Notes under the pieces: generated by a model
The model's input: the letters and a program-made list of their open reading frames with translations, nothing else
Database searches by the model: none
Told to the model about the DNA's origin: nothing
Translations under genes and position numbers: made by a program
In this document: positions 1 to 9,067 of the stretch, one piece after another
How positions within the stretch are numbered: the stretch's first letter is position 1
How the letters are laid out: each line of letters begins with the position of its first letter
Source of the DNA: Chryseobacterium indicum
GTDB lineage: Bacteria > Bacteroidota > Bacteroidia > Flavobacteriales > Weeksellaceae
Assembly: GCF_021504595.1 (NCBI RefSeq)
Contig: NZ_JACSGT010000002.1
Coordinates: forward strand, 310,001 to 374,000
Reading direction: 5' to 3'
DNA: 64,000 nt

Positions 1-67
1 GCTTTAATTAAAGTATTAAAAATTATTTTTAGCCGAACCGTTATTTTTTGTGACTGAAGGGCAGAAA

Positions 68-91
68 AAAACCTTCCATGAAGAAGGTTTT
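68..91. terminator. Stem-loop, likely bidirectional terminator
   Basis: A perfect 9-bp stem (AAAACCTTC / GAAGGTTTT) closes a 6-base loop and is followed by a T-rich run. It lies downstream of the minus-strand TPR-like gene, so it could end that transcript or one entering from the left. The remainder of positions 1-281 has no gene. Confidence 0.55.
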
Positions 92-187
92 ATTTAAATT
101 TTAAGGTACAAAAGACAATGTTAAGATGAATTCCTACAATAATTAAAGCGTTAAAGAATAAAAATCAAAGATTTTTAAAAGCTGTTG

Positions 188-258
188 TGTTCTTTAATTC
201 TTGGGCTTACTAACTTTTAAAATGCTTCAAAATCTTTTGTGGTTTTTGTGGTTAAATA
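188..258 (+). repeat. Degenerate copy of dispersed ~90-bp repeat (family R)
   Basis: The stretch reads CTTTAATTCTTGGGCTTAC, then TTTTAAAATGC, then AAATCTTTTGTGGTTTTTG before TTAAATAAA. It can be aligned loosely with the clearer copies at 29441-29531 and 58371-58466. This is a weak match made by eye. Confidence 0.3.
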
Positions 259-281
259 AAAGTTTAAACAGACTCTTTACA

Positions 282-932
282 TTATTTCGCAGCTCCGTTT
301 ATAAAATATTCGGCTTCTGCTTTTCCCCAGTTCGGAGCGATTTTAGATTTTGGACTGTATGTCGTAAATTTTGCTAAAGCATCTTTAAACTGTTCCATCC
401 CTTTTGTTTTGCTTCCGCCAAACTGTTCCGGAGTGAAGTAAGTATCTTCGGCTTTTATTAAAGCAATTCTAGGGTTTCCGGGATCCAGACTTTCTGCTTT
501 TCTCAATTCTTCCATGGCTTTCATTCCGTCTGTCATATATCTTTCCGTAGGATTTTCCATCATTTTAAGGGAATACGACATTTTTCTCAACAGGTGAATT
601 TCTGCATTGTCTTTTCCGGCAATACTTTCTGCCTGATCAAGATATTTTTCTGCGATATTTGCCTGTGCAGAAAGCTCAGACATTTTACCGTCTCTCATGA
701 GCATTCTTCCTTTCTGGATGTACACAAATGCAGCGTAATAAGCAGGAAGCCACTCTTTGGTTTCTTTTTTTCCGATTCTGTCGAAGTCATTCGCCAGAGT
801 CTGGAATTCGTCAAGAGATTTACAGTTTTCAATTTTGGCAATTTTATCAGACATTACTTTTTCATAATCTGTCTGAGCAAAAGCGGTTAAACTGATCAGA
901 CTTAAAGCAAAGGTTAACAGATATTTTTTCAT
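282..932 (-). CDS. Periplasmic TPR-like protein, partner of TonB receptor
   Basis: This 216-residue protein starts with a clear signal peptide (about 20 residues, ending in AFAQ), so it is probably exported to the periplasm. I placed the start at 932 because the signal peptide begins there. A longer frame to 1025 would overlap the receptor gene and add an unlikely leader. The mature part is helical with TPR-like spacing (AEKYLDQAESI, MEELRKAESLDPGNPRIAL), typical of protein-interaction scaffolds. It lies 70 bp downstream of the TonB-dependent receptor on the same strand, so the two are likely co-transcribed and the product may assist the receptor. That role is inferred from position. I do not recognise a named family. 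Confidence 0.75.
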   Translation of the reverse strand: MKKYLLTFALSLISLTAFAQTDYEKVMSDKIAKIENCKSLDEFQTLANDFDRIGKKETKEWLPAYYAAFVYIQKGRMLMRDGKMSELSAQANIAEKYLDQAESIAGKDNAEIHLLRKMSYSLKMMENPTERYMTDGMKAMEELRKAESLDPGNPRIALIKAEDTYFTPEQFGGSKTKGMEQFKDALAKFTTYSPKSKIAPNWGKAEAEYFINGAAK

Positions 933-1002
933 GTTTTCTAATTTTTTTAAATTAATTTTTGTTTTGAATAAAGATATATTTTTAATTGAATTGAAATAAC
1001 TT

Positions 1003-3243
1003 TTACAGATTATTATTAATGGCATCCTGCGTTTTGTCGACTCCGAAGCTGATGAAGGCTCCTACAAAAACAAAGGTATTTACCGGAGGAATTACTGCAG
1101 AACTTCTTGATCCGTCCATTGAGAAATTGTAGCCGTACACATTTTTAGATCCTAAAATATTGGTTACACTCAGTACCAGAACCGTAAATGTTTTTGAATC
1201 TTTCTTTCCTAAATTCGGAAGATAATTCAAGCTGAAATTTAAGGCGTTGTAATCTTTCAATTTTCCTTCATGTCTTACGAAATATTTCTGTTCACCATTC
1301 ACGTCCTGTGTTGCGATGTCGTAATATGGGCGGCCTTTTGCGTAGGTGTAGGAAATATTGAAGCCTGTTTTCCATTCCGGAACAAATCTTTTGGCTACTG
1401 CGGAAAGGGTGTGTTCGGAAGCGAAATTCGGTTTTAAACTCATCGGATAATTCATAAAATCTCTTTTTGAATCTAAGAATGAATAGCTGATCCAGTAATC
1501 GATATTGTCGAATGTTTTTTTGTCTCTCCAGAATAACTCTAATCCTTTTGCATAACCAAAACCGCTGTTGTTATCCGCTGTCTGTACAAACTGATTCTGT
1601 CCGTCGATATACTGTAAGTTTTTTACCTTCAGAAGATCATCATATTTTTTGTAAAAAGCTTCAAATCTCAGACTTCTTCCTTCCGTTGTTCTCTGCACCT
1701 GAAAGATATAATGCTGTGATTTCTGGAAGTCTAAGTTTGCCGGACCGTTGATGTATCTGCTTTCCGGATTCTGATAAAAAATTCCGTAAGCGAATGAGGT
1801 TGTCCAGTCTTTGGCAAGACGATAAGCTAAAGCCAGTCTAGGCGCAATATTGCTCTTTCCAAGATAGGAAGAATGCTCTGCTCTCACTCCTATTTTTGCT
1901 GACAACTGGTTGCTGAATCCTAAATCTGTTTCGGCAAAAGCTGAAGAGATCAGGTCTTTGTAGTTTTTCGTTACAAAATCGTTAAAGTTTAATTTTTCAC
2001 TGGTACTGTTCAGTTCAAAACCTCCTCGTAACGCACTGATTTTATTTATTTTTCTTTCTAAAACGGTCTTGAAATTGATATAATTTCCGTCATTCAGAAG
2101 TTTCGTGCTTCCGGTTTGGATTTCATCTTTTTGGGTTGAAAAATCAAGGTCTGACTGATTATAGGAATAAGATGCTCCTGCATTCAGTAAATATTTTCCG
2201 AATTTCTGCTTGAAAGAAAGATTATGATAGGTGTTTTTTCCTTTCAGTTTTACGAGAGACTGGTCATAATTTTCCGGTTCCAGACTCGGCGTTTCTACTG
2301 CCATTCTGTTGGAATCGTATTTTCCGTAATATTTGAAAAATCCGCCTGATTTTGTTTTAAATCTGAAATTCAGATCGCTGTTTACACTTTGTGGAGCTTC
2401 GGAAAAATTGGTGTTGAAATTGAAGATTTCCTGCATTAGCTTTAAGTTGGAATAGCCAAGACTAGCTCCGTAAGAATAGTTTTTATTGTCGCCCAATCTC
2501 TGGAATCCTGCATTTAAAAAAATGGGAGAAACACCAAAATCGTAAGAACTCTGATCCGGAAGATCTACACTTTCCAACATCAGTGCCCCCGAAAGAGCCT
2601 GACCGTACAATGCAGAATATCCGCCGCTTGAGAACACATTGCCTTTGAAAAGAGAGGTATTAAAACGGTCTCTTCCTGCAATTCCCGGAACCGAATTGGA
2701 AAAGTAATTATTGATTAAACTTCCATCCATGAAAATTTTGGATTCCGTTCCTGTTCCGCCACGGATGAAAAGCCCTTCTGTTTCGCCCACTTTCTGAACT
2801 CCGGGAAGATACGTTAATGCGGATGTGATTTGTCCTTCCGCTCCGGCTGTTGTGTAAATATCAATCGGCGTAAGTAATGTTGTCGATCTTTTTTTGTCGC
2901 TTGCTTCGATAGAACCCGCCGAAACCACTACTGCATCAATTTCATTAATTTGCTCTTTCAGTTCCGCATTTACAGAAACTTCCTGATTTTCAATCACAAT
3001 CGGTTTTTCAACATCAATGTATTTCGGATGGGTAAAAACTAAAACACGGCTGCCTTTTTCTGAAGTTTCAAAAGAGAAATTTCCGTTGGAATCGGTTGTG
3101 GCTCCGTCGTAAGTATTTTTCAGGGTAACATTTACTTCTCCTACTCCTCTATTTTTGTACGTAACTTTTCCCGAAATTCTGGTTTGGGCGAAATTTAGTG
3201 CAAATGATAAAAAAGTGATAAGAAATAATAATTTTGTTTTCAT
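1003..3243 (-). CDS. TonB-dependent outer-membrane receptor
   Basis: The 746-residue product has a signal peptide (residues 1-19, ending NFAQ), a carboxypeptidase-regulatory-like beta domain (about 22-105, TRISGKVTYKNRGVGEVNV), a plug domain (about 115-225, with LTYLPGVQKVGETEGLFIRG and the SGALMLESVDLPD end) and a long C-terminal region rich in alternating aromatic strands that fits a 22-stranded barrel. Such receptors import iron chelates, vitamins or glycans using TonB energy. No SusD-like gene is adjacent, which argues against a glycan locus. I use the ATG at 3243 because it begins the signal peptide; an in-frame codon seven residues upstream is less likely. The downstream TPR-like gene is the probable partner. 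The ligand cannot be told from sequence. Confidence 0.93.
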   Translation of the reverse strand: MKTKLLFLITFLSFALNFAQTRISGKVTYKNRGVGEVNVTLKNTYDGATTDSNGNFSFETSEKGSRVLVFTHPKYIDVEKPIVIENQEVSVNAELKEQINEIDAVVVSAGSIEASDKKRSTTLLTPIDIYTTAGAEGQITSALTYLPGVQKVGETEGLFIRGGTGTESKIFMDGSLINNYFSNSVPGIAGRDRFNTSLFKGNVFSSGGYSALYGQALSGALMLESVDLPDQSSYDFGVSPIFLNAGFQRLGDNKNYSYGASLGYSNLKLMQEIFNFNTNFSEAPQSVNSDLNFRFKTKSGGFFKYYGKYDSNRMAVETPSLEPENYDQSLVKLKGKNTYHNLSFKQKFGKYLLNAGASYSYNQSDLDFSTQKDEIQTGSTKLLNDGNYINFKTVLERKINKISALRGGFELNSTSEKLNFNDFVTKNYKDLISSAFAETDLGFSNQLSAKIGVRAEHSSYLGKSNIAPRLALAYRLAKDWTTSFAYGIFYQNPESRYINGPANLDFQKSQHYIFQVQRTTEGRSLRFEAFYKKYDDLLKVKNLQYIDGQNQFVQTADNNSGFGYAKGLELFWRDKKTFDNIDYWISYSFLDSKRDFMNYPMSLKPNFASEHTLSAVAKRFVPEWKTGFNISYTYAKGRPYYDIATQDVNGEQKYFVRHEGKLKDYNALNFSLNYLPNLGKKDSKTFTVLVLSVTNILGSKNVYGYNFSMDGSRSSAVIPPVNTFVFVGAFISFGVDKTQDAINNNL

Positions 3244-3391
3244 AGCTGTTTTATTTCGATTCAAAAGTATGACGAATTTTGGTTGTTTTTAAATTTTTGT
3301 TGCTGAGTGGTCGTTTTTGGAATCTGAATGGTTGTTTTTGATTTTATGATGATAAGATTTATTTTAGGAAAATATATTGACCACCCCGTCA

Positions 3392-3430
3392 AAAATTCTT
3401 TGAATTTTCGCCACCCCTCCAAAGGAGGGG
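3392..3430. repeat. Double palindrome repeat (REP-like)
   Basis: Two perfect hairpins lie side by side. The first is AAAATTC-TTT-GAATTTT (3392-3408) and the second is CCCCTCC-AAA-GGAGGGG (3414-3430). The G/C-rich second arm stands out in an AT-rich spacer. From memory, similar double palindromes are common between genes in Chryseobacterium and relatives. Only one copy is in this window, so repetition cannot be shown here. Confidence 0.55.
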
Positions 3431-3452
3431 AATGTTACTACTATTTAAACTG

Positions 3453-3700
3453 AGTTTGGGATAAGTCTTCTTAAACGCAAGGTTAGACAAAGAGATTCAA
3501 TTATCAGGAATTCAGATTTTTAGATATACAAAGGCGTAAAACTTATCAAAGTAATACCATTTTTGCCTTTTTTAAATAAACGAAGTGCCTTTATTTAGCT
3601 TACCAACTTTCAATAAGTAAAAAAATCTTTTGTTTTTCTTTGCGATAAATTAATATAATACTATAAATCAATTATTTAAACTTATTCCTTATCCCAAACT
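3453..3700. repeat. Possible 248-bp MITE-like element with 13-bp inverted ends
   Basis: AGTTTGGGATAAG at 3453-3465 is repeated as its exact reverse complement at 3688-3700. Nothing coding lies between. The interior holds a degenerate R-family repeat at about 3581-3652. Together with the REP-like element, this explains most of the 490-bp gap between the TonB receptor and the AraC regulator (3244-3732). No target-site duplication is obvious. Confidence 0.35.
3581..3652 (+). repeat. Degenerate copy of dispersed repeat family R
   Basis: The order GAAGTGCCTTTATTTAGCTT, then a spacer, AAAATCTTTTG and CTTTGCGATAAA follows the order of elements in the copy at 29441-29531 (ACGCCTTTGGGAACTT ... AAAATCTTAGCG ... 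CTTTGCGTTAAA). The similarity was judged by eye. Confidence 0.35.
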
Positions 3701-3732
3701 GAGGTTATTTACATTATTAAACTGCGCTGAAT

Positions 3733-4635
3733 TTAATGGATGGGAATGCAGAAATCGACGAGCATTTTTCCTTCCGGATGTTCTTTATAGTTGGTGTGAT
3801 AGATTTCGAAAGGAAAAGCTTTTCTTACAGAATAATGATTTTCATTCATCCATAGAAAAAGGGAAACCCAGCATTGTTCAAAGTCATTTAAGGTGACTTC
3901 TCCGCTTCCGACAATGAATTTTCCGGCTTCAAGGGTTTCTGGGAAAATTAGGTTTTCCTGCTGTTGCAATCTTTCCTGCAGGAGCATACAGGCGTGAATT
4001 CTTACTTTATCGGGAGGGGTCACTTTAAAGCTGTCGTGATAAACGGAAATCATTTTTAGATTCTCTCGGGGAAATAGCTTTTTCTTTTCTGCCCAATCTA
4101 TTAAGGTGTTGTAAGAGGATTCAACATTAGCAATTCCAAGACTCATTATTGCAGCGAGATTCATCTCCGGAAGTTCGGTAATTTTAATTTTTAAATTCAT
4201 TGTTGTCCATTTTAACAGGTTTTCCATATTGCAAATGTATTGTTGGAAAACTGCATCCGTTTGTCCGTTCTTGCTTTGTTTTAATTGAATTTTATGAAAC
4301 TTTTCAGGAGCCGATTTTCTGAATTCTGAGGGAGATTTGCCGTAATGCTTTTTAAAGGATTTATTGAAAGCAGAATGACTGGAGAATCCCAGTTCAAGAT
4401 AAATATCTTTTACGCTTATATTCTTTTTTACGGCTAAATAAAAGGCGCTTTTTTCAATTCTTTTGCGGATGATATAGCTTTGAAGGGTTTCATAGGTTAT
4501 CAGTCGGAAAATCCTGTGAAAATGAAAGGGAGAATACGCTGCAACTTCCGCAACTTTTTCTAAGGAAAGCTCGGTATTGAGATTGTTATCAATGTACTGA
4601 ATAGCTTTCACCATTCTTTTTCTGTATTCTTCCAA
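3733..4635 (-). CDS. AraC-family regulator with GyrI-like effector domain
   Basis: The 300-residue protein has an N-terminal AraC DNA-binding domain (about residues 5-108) with both helix-turn-helix motifs (LSLEKVAEVAAYSPFHFHRI and VKDIYLELGFSSHSAFNKSF, followed by KHYGKSPSEFRK). The C-terminal half (about 145-300) resembles the GyrI/Rob-type small-molecule binding domain (IKITELPEMNLAAIMSLG at its start, FEIYHTNYKEHPEGKMLVD near the end). Proteins of this layout usually answer to amphipathic or toxic compounds and activate efflux or detoxification genes. A -7 box (TACCTTTG on the minus strand, 4653-4660) lies just upstream. No obvious target gene is adjacent; sodC is divergent, 145 bp away, and is a possible target. 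Confidence 0.9.
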   Translation of the reverse strand: MEEYRKRMVKAIQYIDNNLNTELSLEKVAEVAAYSPFHFHRIFRLITYETLQSYIIRKRIEKSAFYLAVKKNISVKDIYLELGFSSHSAFNKSFKKHYGKSPSEFRKSAPEKFHKIQLKQSKNGQTDAVFQQYICNMENLLKWTTMNLKIKITELPEMNLAAIMSLGIANVESSYNTLIDWAEKKKLFPRENLKMISVYHDSFKVTPPDKVRIHACMLLQERLQQQENLIFPETLEAGKFIVGSGEVTLNDFEQCWVSLFLWMNENHYSVRKAFPFEIYHTNYKEHPEGKMLVDFCIPIH

Positions 4636-4652
4636 TTTAAAAGCATTTCCTG

Positions 4653-4660
4653 CAAAGGTA
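4653..4660 (-). promoter_or_regulatory. -7 promoter box for AraC-family gene
   Basis: TACCTTTG on the minus strand matches the Bacteroidetes TAnnTTTG element and lies 18 bp before the start codon. I see no good TTTG box at the expected -33 distance. Confidence 0.4.
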
Positions 4661-4780
4661 TCGACATCGGATGAAAATGATTTGTCTTTTATTGCTATTG
4701 ATGAAAAAAGAAAGGAATTGTAATGTGCTTTGAAAAATGTTGTCTAACTTTATCCGACAATCACTTTAAATCATTTAAAA

Positions 4781-5284
4781 ATGAAAGGTACAACATTAGC
4801 ATTATTGGCAGGATGTGCGTTTTTTGCGGTTTCATGCGGAACAACAAAGACGTATCAGGTTCTGTCTAAGAGCAACACTCAAACAGGCGGAACGGCAAAA
4901 TTTACCCAAAAAGGAGACGAAGTTGTTATGAAACTGGATGTTACGAATCTTACTCCGGGAATTCACGCAGTACACATCCATGAAAAAGGAGACTGCTCCG
5001 CAGCAGACGGAACTTCAACGGGAGGGCACTGGAATCCATCTAAAAACGATCATGGAAAATGGGGTGCAGAGCATTTCCACATGGGAGATATCGGAAATCT
5101 TGTTGCCAATCAGGATGGTGTGGCAACGCTGACTTTTAAAACGAATAAATGGTGTCTCGGATGTTCTGATGATTCTAAAAACATTATCGGAAAGGGAATG
5201 ATTATTCACGCCGCGGCCGACGATTTTCATACGCAGCCAACCGGTAATGCAGGAGGAAGAGTGGGTTGTGTGGAGATTAAATAA
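4781..5284 (+). CDS. sodC: Cu/Zn superoxide dismutase lipoprotein
   Basis: The 167-residue product has a lipoprotein signal (AVSC, lipid cysteine C19), so it is anchored in the envelope. It dismutates superoxide to oxygen and peroxide. All expected metal ligands are visible: H65 and H67 in HIHEKGDC, the bridging H83 in GGHWNP, H91, H100 and D103 in HFHMGD, and H143 in IIHAAADD. R160 guides the substrate, and C72 with C163 would form the structural disulfide. It stands alone, divergent from the AraC regulator and convergent with the protease gene, with a strong shared terminator at 5304-5337. Confidence 0.96.
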   Translation: MKGTTLALLAGCAFFAVSCGTTKTYQVLSKSNTQTGGTAKFTQKGDEVVMKLDVTNLTPGIHAVHIHEKGDCSAADGTSTGGHWNPSKNDHGKWGAEHFHMGDIGNLVANQDGVATLTFKTNKWCLGCSDDSKNIIGKGMIIHAAADDFHTQPTGNAGGRVGCVEIK

Positions 5285-5303
5285 TTTTTCGCTTCTATCA
5301 ATA

Positions 5304-5337
5304 AAAAATACCGCTACTTTTTGTTAGCGGTATTTTT
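5304..5337. terminator. Bidirectional terminator between sodC and prc
   Basis: A perfect 13-bp stem (AAAAATACCGCTA / TAGCGGTATTTTT) closes an 8-base loop. Both strands have a T-run after the stem, so it can stop the two convergent genes. Confidence 0.85.
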
Positions 5338-5354
5338 ATATTTCGATCTGAATA

Positions 5355-7484
5355 TTAAGATTTTACACTCATATCTGCAATAATATTCATTGCTTCCTGA
5401 AGGTAAAGATCTTTCTTAAGATTTTTGATCCAGATTTCAGATTTTTTCTTAAAAGCTTCGTCTTTTTTCTCTCTTTCAATTTCGTTCTGATACATCGTAA
5501 ACTGAAGACCGTTTTCAAATTTCGTTAATGATTTGAATTTTTCGATCTGCGCTTTTCTCTGCTTCATTACGTCATTGAATTTATTGATATTTAAAGTAAT
5601 GGTTTCCTCTTTATCCAGTTTTTCTCTCCACTGAGCAGACTCCAAAAGCAACTGGTATTTTGCGTTTTTAGCCATTCTTTCGTTGCTTGCTTTTTCCAAT
5701 GCCTGAATGTTGAAATAATTAAGCTTCTGGAAACTTGTGGAAGGAATTTTATCCCAAGCCAGAGCATAATCGTCATATCTTTCTCCTATCTCCGCATAGG
5801 TAAAGAAATCTTTCATCTGAATGTCTGAAACAATTCCTTTTCTCTGGGTAGATTCTCCTGTAATTCTGTAGAATTTCTGGATCGTCAGTTTTAAGGATCC
5901 GAAATCGTCTTCTGTATTTAAGAATCTGTTCAGGTCTACAAAGGTCTGAACTGTTCCTTTTCCGAAAGACTGCGGCGAACCGATAATCATTGCTCTTCCG
6001 TAATCCTGCATTACTCCTGCTAAGATCTCAGAAGCTGAAGCAGAAAGTTCATTCTGCATAATCACCAGTGGTCCTGTCCAGATCGGAGTTTCATTTTTAT
6101 TTTTTAGTGTCTGAATTTTTCCGTTTCCGTCTTTTACCTGTACATACGGTCCTGCCTGCATGAAAAGTCCCATGATGTCTCCAACTTCCGTTAAAGAACC
6201 TCCTCCATTGTTTCTAAGATCCAGAACAATCCCTTCAATTCCTTGAGCTTTAAGCTTAATGATCTCATTTTTAATATCATCAGAAGCGTTTCTTCCGTTA
6301 GGATTTTCAAAGTCTGCGTTGAAGCTTGGCAAATTAATGAAACCGTATTTTTTACCATTTGGAGAGTTTACGATAATACTTCTCGCGAAAGTATCTTCAA
6401 TGGCAACTTCTTCACGGATCATGGTTACATCTTTTATCGTTCCGTCTTTTTTCTGAACCGTTAAAGTAACAGGAGTTCCTTTTTCTCCTCTGATGAGTCT
6501 TACGGCTTCATCAGAAAGCATTCCTACGACATTTACCGCATCTTCTTTCGGTTTAGATTTTACTTTTAAGATTTTATCCCCTTCAGAAAGCTGTTTGGAT
6601 TTCCACGCCGGAGCGCCGATCGTTAAAGCGCCCAAATAAAGATTTCCTTTTTTCTCCTGAATAATAGCTCCAATTCCAATTACTTTTCCGGTGAAATTGG
6701 TATCAAAATCTTCTTTATCCTTTGGAGAATAATAGTTGGTGTGTGGATCGAAAACTTCCGTATAGGCATTCATATACACGGTAAACCAGTCCATTTTCTT
6801 TCTCTTTTTGAATCTCGTAAAGGTTTCTTTCACAAGATCTTTCACCTCATCCGTTGCTTTTTTAAGCTTCTGATCCGGCGCAAGAGGCTGATATTTTATG
6901 GTATCTTTCAGGTTGTATTTCTGTACAGAATCTTTTTTCTCTTTCTGAGCTTCTTCTTTGCTGTTCATCGATTCAATTTCCTGAAGAATATTGTATTTGA
7001 TGAATTTTTTCCACTCATTATACTGCTCCTGCTTGTTTGCCGGAACTTTTTTCATTTTCGGTTCTAGAATAAGCGTTTCATCTTCTTCCAGATTAATCGG
7101 CTTGCTGAAAATATCCTGTGTAATTTTATCGATTTCGTCTACTCTCTGGTATAATCTGTCGATGGTAAGTTTGTAGAAAGTAAGATCTCCCTGGTTGATG
7201 TAATCATCCAGTTTCGTTTCATGCTTCCCGAATTCATCCATATCCGATTGAATGAAATATCTTTTTCCCGGATCTACCATCTCGAAATAATGCTTATAAA
7301 CATCTTTAGAATAGGCATCATTAATGGGTTTTGGGCTGTAATGCAAATAAGAAAGTGTATTTTTCACGCTCACCATTATCGTCTGCATCTTTTCGTCATC
7401 ATTCTTTGGCGAGTTGAAACAAAACATTAGACTTGTTAATGGAATTAGGAGTAAAAATTTATTTAGCTTAAAATTTTTCCACAT
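5355..7484 (-). CDS. prc: Tail-specific (C-terminal processing) protease, S41 family
   Basis: The 709-residue protein has the full Prc/Tsp layout: a hydrophobic N-terminus with a possible lipobox (SLMFC), the helical N-terminal domain (about 35-240, containing YFEMVDPGKRYF and VFDPHTNYY), a PDZ domain (about 265-350), the S41 catalytic core (about 370-530) and a long charged C-terminal domain. The Ser/Lys dyad is present: serine in NELSASASEI near 485 and lysine in SFGKGTVQ near 510. The VLDLRNNGGG strand is typical of the fold. The enzyme cleaves envelope proteins with apolar C-termini and is periplasmic. It has its own promoter region shared divergently with surE. Confidence 0.95.
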   Translation of the reverse strand: MWKNFKLNKFLLLIPLTSLMFCFNSPKNDDEKMQTIMVSVKNTLSYLHYSPKPINDAYSKDVYKHYFEMVDPGKRYFIQSDMDEFGKHETKLDDYINQGDLTFYKLTIDRLYQRVDEIDKITQDIFSKPINLEEDETLILEPKMKKVPANKQEQYNEWKKFIKYNILQEIESMNSKEEAQKEKKDSVQKYNLKDTIKYQPLAPDQKLKKATDEVKDLVKETFTRFKKRKKMDWFTVYMNAYTEVFDPHTNYYSPKDKEDFDTNFTGKVIGIGAIIQEKKGNLYLGALTIGAPAWKSKQLSEGDKILKVKSKPKEDAVNVVGMLSDEAVRLIRGEKGTPVTLTVQKKDGTIKDVTMIREEVAIEDTFARSIIVNSPNGKKYGFINLPSFNADFENPNGRNASDDIKNEIIKLKAQGIEGIVLDLRNNGGGSLTEVGDIMGLFMQAGPYVQVKDGNGKIQTLKNKNETPIWTGPLVIMQNELSASASEILAGVMQDYGRAMIIGSPQSFGKGTVQTFVDLNRFLNTEDDFGSLKLTIQKFYRITGESTQRKGIVSDIQMKDFFTYAEIGERYDDYALAWDKIPSTSFQKLNYFNIQALEKASNERMAKNAKYQLLLESAQWREKLDKEETITLNINKFNDVMKQRKAQIEKFKSLTKFENGLQFTMYQNEIEREKKDEAFKKKSEIWIKNLKKDLYLQEAMNIIADMSVKS

Positions 7485-7739
7485 AAATCTGTAATGTATT
7501 TTATTAATTTTAAAAAAGTATTGTAATAAGTAGTTATTTTTTATTCTCCGTTACAAACTATCAAATTTAATACCTTATTTCTAAATATCTGTTACTTTTA
7601 AGGAATTTTATTAAGATCAGGATTTATCTTAATTTTTACTGTTGAAAGTAGGGTTTAAAAGCTCAGAAATTCAAAAATCATTATTTCACACTCCAAAATA
7701 TTTAAACCCAAAGTTTTTTCCGCAGAAAGTCTTTTATAG

Positions 7740-7747
7740 TATATTTG
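7740..7747 (+). promoter_or_regulatory. -7 promoter box for surE
   Basis: TATATTTG matches TAnnTTTG and lies 19 bp upstream of the surE start. The 282-bp gap between prc and surE (7485-7766) holds the divergent promoters and nothing else that I can identify. Confidence 0.5.
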
Positions 7748-7766
7748 TTACAATTAAAAAATTTAT

Positions 7767-8537
7767 ATGGAAAGACCACTTATTCTGGTTACGAATGACG
7801 ACGGAATTACAGCACCGGGAATCAGAAATCTTATCAGTTTTATGAACGAAATCGGAGAAGTAGTTGTTGTAGCTCCCAATTCTCCGCAAAGCGGTAAAGG
7901 TCATGCGATTACCATAAATTCTACTTTAAGTTACGAAGAAGTACATCTCGAAGGCCCGCAAAAGGATTTTTCGTGCAGCGGAACTCCTGTTGACTGTGTA
8001 AAGATGGCTCTTGATAAAATTCTTCCGCGAAGACCGGACATTGTGGTTTCAGGAATCAACCACGGAGCGAATTCTTCCATTAATGTGATTTATTCTGGAA
8101 CGATGTCTGCTGCTGTTGAAGCGGGTGTGGAAAGTCTTCCTGCTATCGGATTTTCTTTGCTGGATTTCAGCTGGGAAGCAGATTTTACGCAGGCAAAAGA
8201 ATACATTCAGAATATTGTGAAAAGAACTCTGGAAAATCCTATGCCGAAAGGAATTGTATTAAATGTAAATATTCCGAAACTTCCGAAAGAGGAAATAAAA
8301 GGGGTGAAAGTCTGCAAACAGGCACACGCAAAATGGGAAGAAAGCTTTGATGAAAGAGTAAATCCTCACGGGAAAAAATATTACTGGCTGACCGGATATT
8401 TCAACAATATGGACGAATCTGAAGATGCCGATGAAACCGCTTTGGCCAATGGATATATTTCTATTGTTCCGGTGAAATTCGATCTTACAGCTTATGAGTA
8501 TATGAATACGCTGAATGAAGTGATGAAGTTTGATTAA
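7767..8537 (+). CDS. surE: 5'/3'-nucleotidase SurE
   Basis: The 256-residue protein matches SurE throughout. The metal-binding motif is at the N-terminus (LVTNDDGITAPGI), followed by SGKGHAITIN with the serine and asparagine ligands, and GINHGANSSINVIYSGT, which contains the family signature. SurE is a divalent-metal phosphatase that removes phosphate from nucleoside monophosphates in the cytoplasm and is linked to stationary-phase survival. Length is normal for the family. The gene is monocistronic and ends at a terminator shared with the convergent gene that follows. Confidence 0.96.
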   Translation: MERPLILVTNDDGITAPGIRNLISFMNEIGEVVVVAPNSPQSGKGHAITINSTLSYEEVHLEGPQKDFSCSGTPVDCVKMALDKILPRRPDIVVSGINHGANSSINVIYSGTMSAAVEAGVESLPAIGFSLLDFSWEADFTQAKEYIQNIVKRTLENPMPKGIVLNVNIPKLPKEEIKGVKVCKQAHAKWEESFDERVNPHGKKYYWLTGYFNNMDESEDADETALANGYISIVPVKFDLTAYEYMNTLNEVMKFD

Positions 8538-8549
8538 ACATAAATATTG

Positions 8550-8572
8550 AGGCGTAAAAAAAATTTACGCCT
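8550..8572. terminator. Bidirectional terminator, overlaps stop of next gene
   Basis: AGGCGTAAA and TTTACGCCT form a perfect 9-bp stem around a 5-A loop, and T-rich sequence follows. It serves surE on the plus strand. On the minus strand it begins inside the stop codon of the convergent membrane protein gene. Confidence 0.8.
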
Positions 8573-9056
8573 TATTTTTTGCAATAGAAACTCTTACACC
8601 GAATAAAATTCTAATCATATCAAAGACGGAAAATCTTATGTATTGATATTCTGTTAGATTAAGTTCTTTTTTAAGATCAATATAATTGGAATAATCAAAA
8701 CTTGAAATTCTTTCTACCACTCTATTATCTTTAACAAGATATAAAACATTGTACGACTGATATTTGGCTCTTTCCCTTTTTTCAAAACAAAAATCTAGAT
8801 CATCTATCTTAATTGTTTCAGTTTTAAAAAATTTTTTACAGATAATCATACCATCAGTTATTATAATTTTTGTATGAATTTTAAAGAAAAAATTCCAAAA
8901 TAAAATCAATGCTGAAACAAAAAAAATATCTCTCAGAATATATAATATCTTAAAACTTCTAAAATCATCTATAATAATGAAAGTAAAGACTATTGTAGAT
9001 AAAAACGTTAAAAAATATACGATCATTAATGATTCGATGTTAATCCTTGATCTCAT
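8565..9056 (-). CDS. Small membrane protein of unknown function
   Basis: The 163-residue protein has two N-terminal membrane segments (about residues 9-29 and 39-60) and a C-terminal soluble part with alternating beta strands (KIIITDGMIICKKFFKTETIKIDDLDFCFEK). That pattern resembles bacterial PH-like domains that follow paired membrane helices, but I cannot name a family with certainty. Its composition is AT-rich, with many Ile, Phe and Lys. It is the gene before the radical SAM gene in coordinates but downstream in transcription, with an 11-bp gap, so it could be the last gene of that operon. It may take part in the same membrane-linked process; that is inference. Confidence 0.75.
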   Translation of the reverse strand: MRSRINIESLMIVYFLTFLSTIVFTFIIIDDFRSFKILYILRDIFFVSALILFWNFFFKIHTKIIITDGMIICKKFFKTETIKIDDLDFCFEKRERAKYQSYNVLYLVKDNRVVERISSFDYSNYIDLKKELNLTEYQYIRFSVFDMIRILFGVRVSIAKNKA

Positions 9057-9067
9057 TCTTTAATGTC

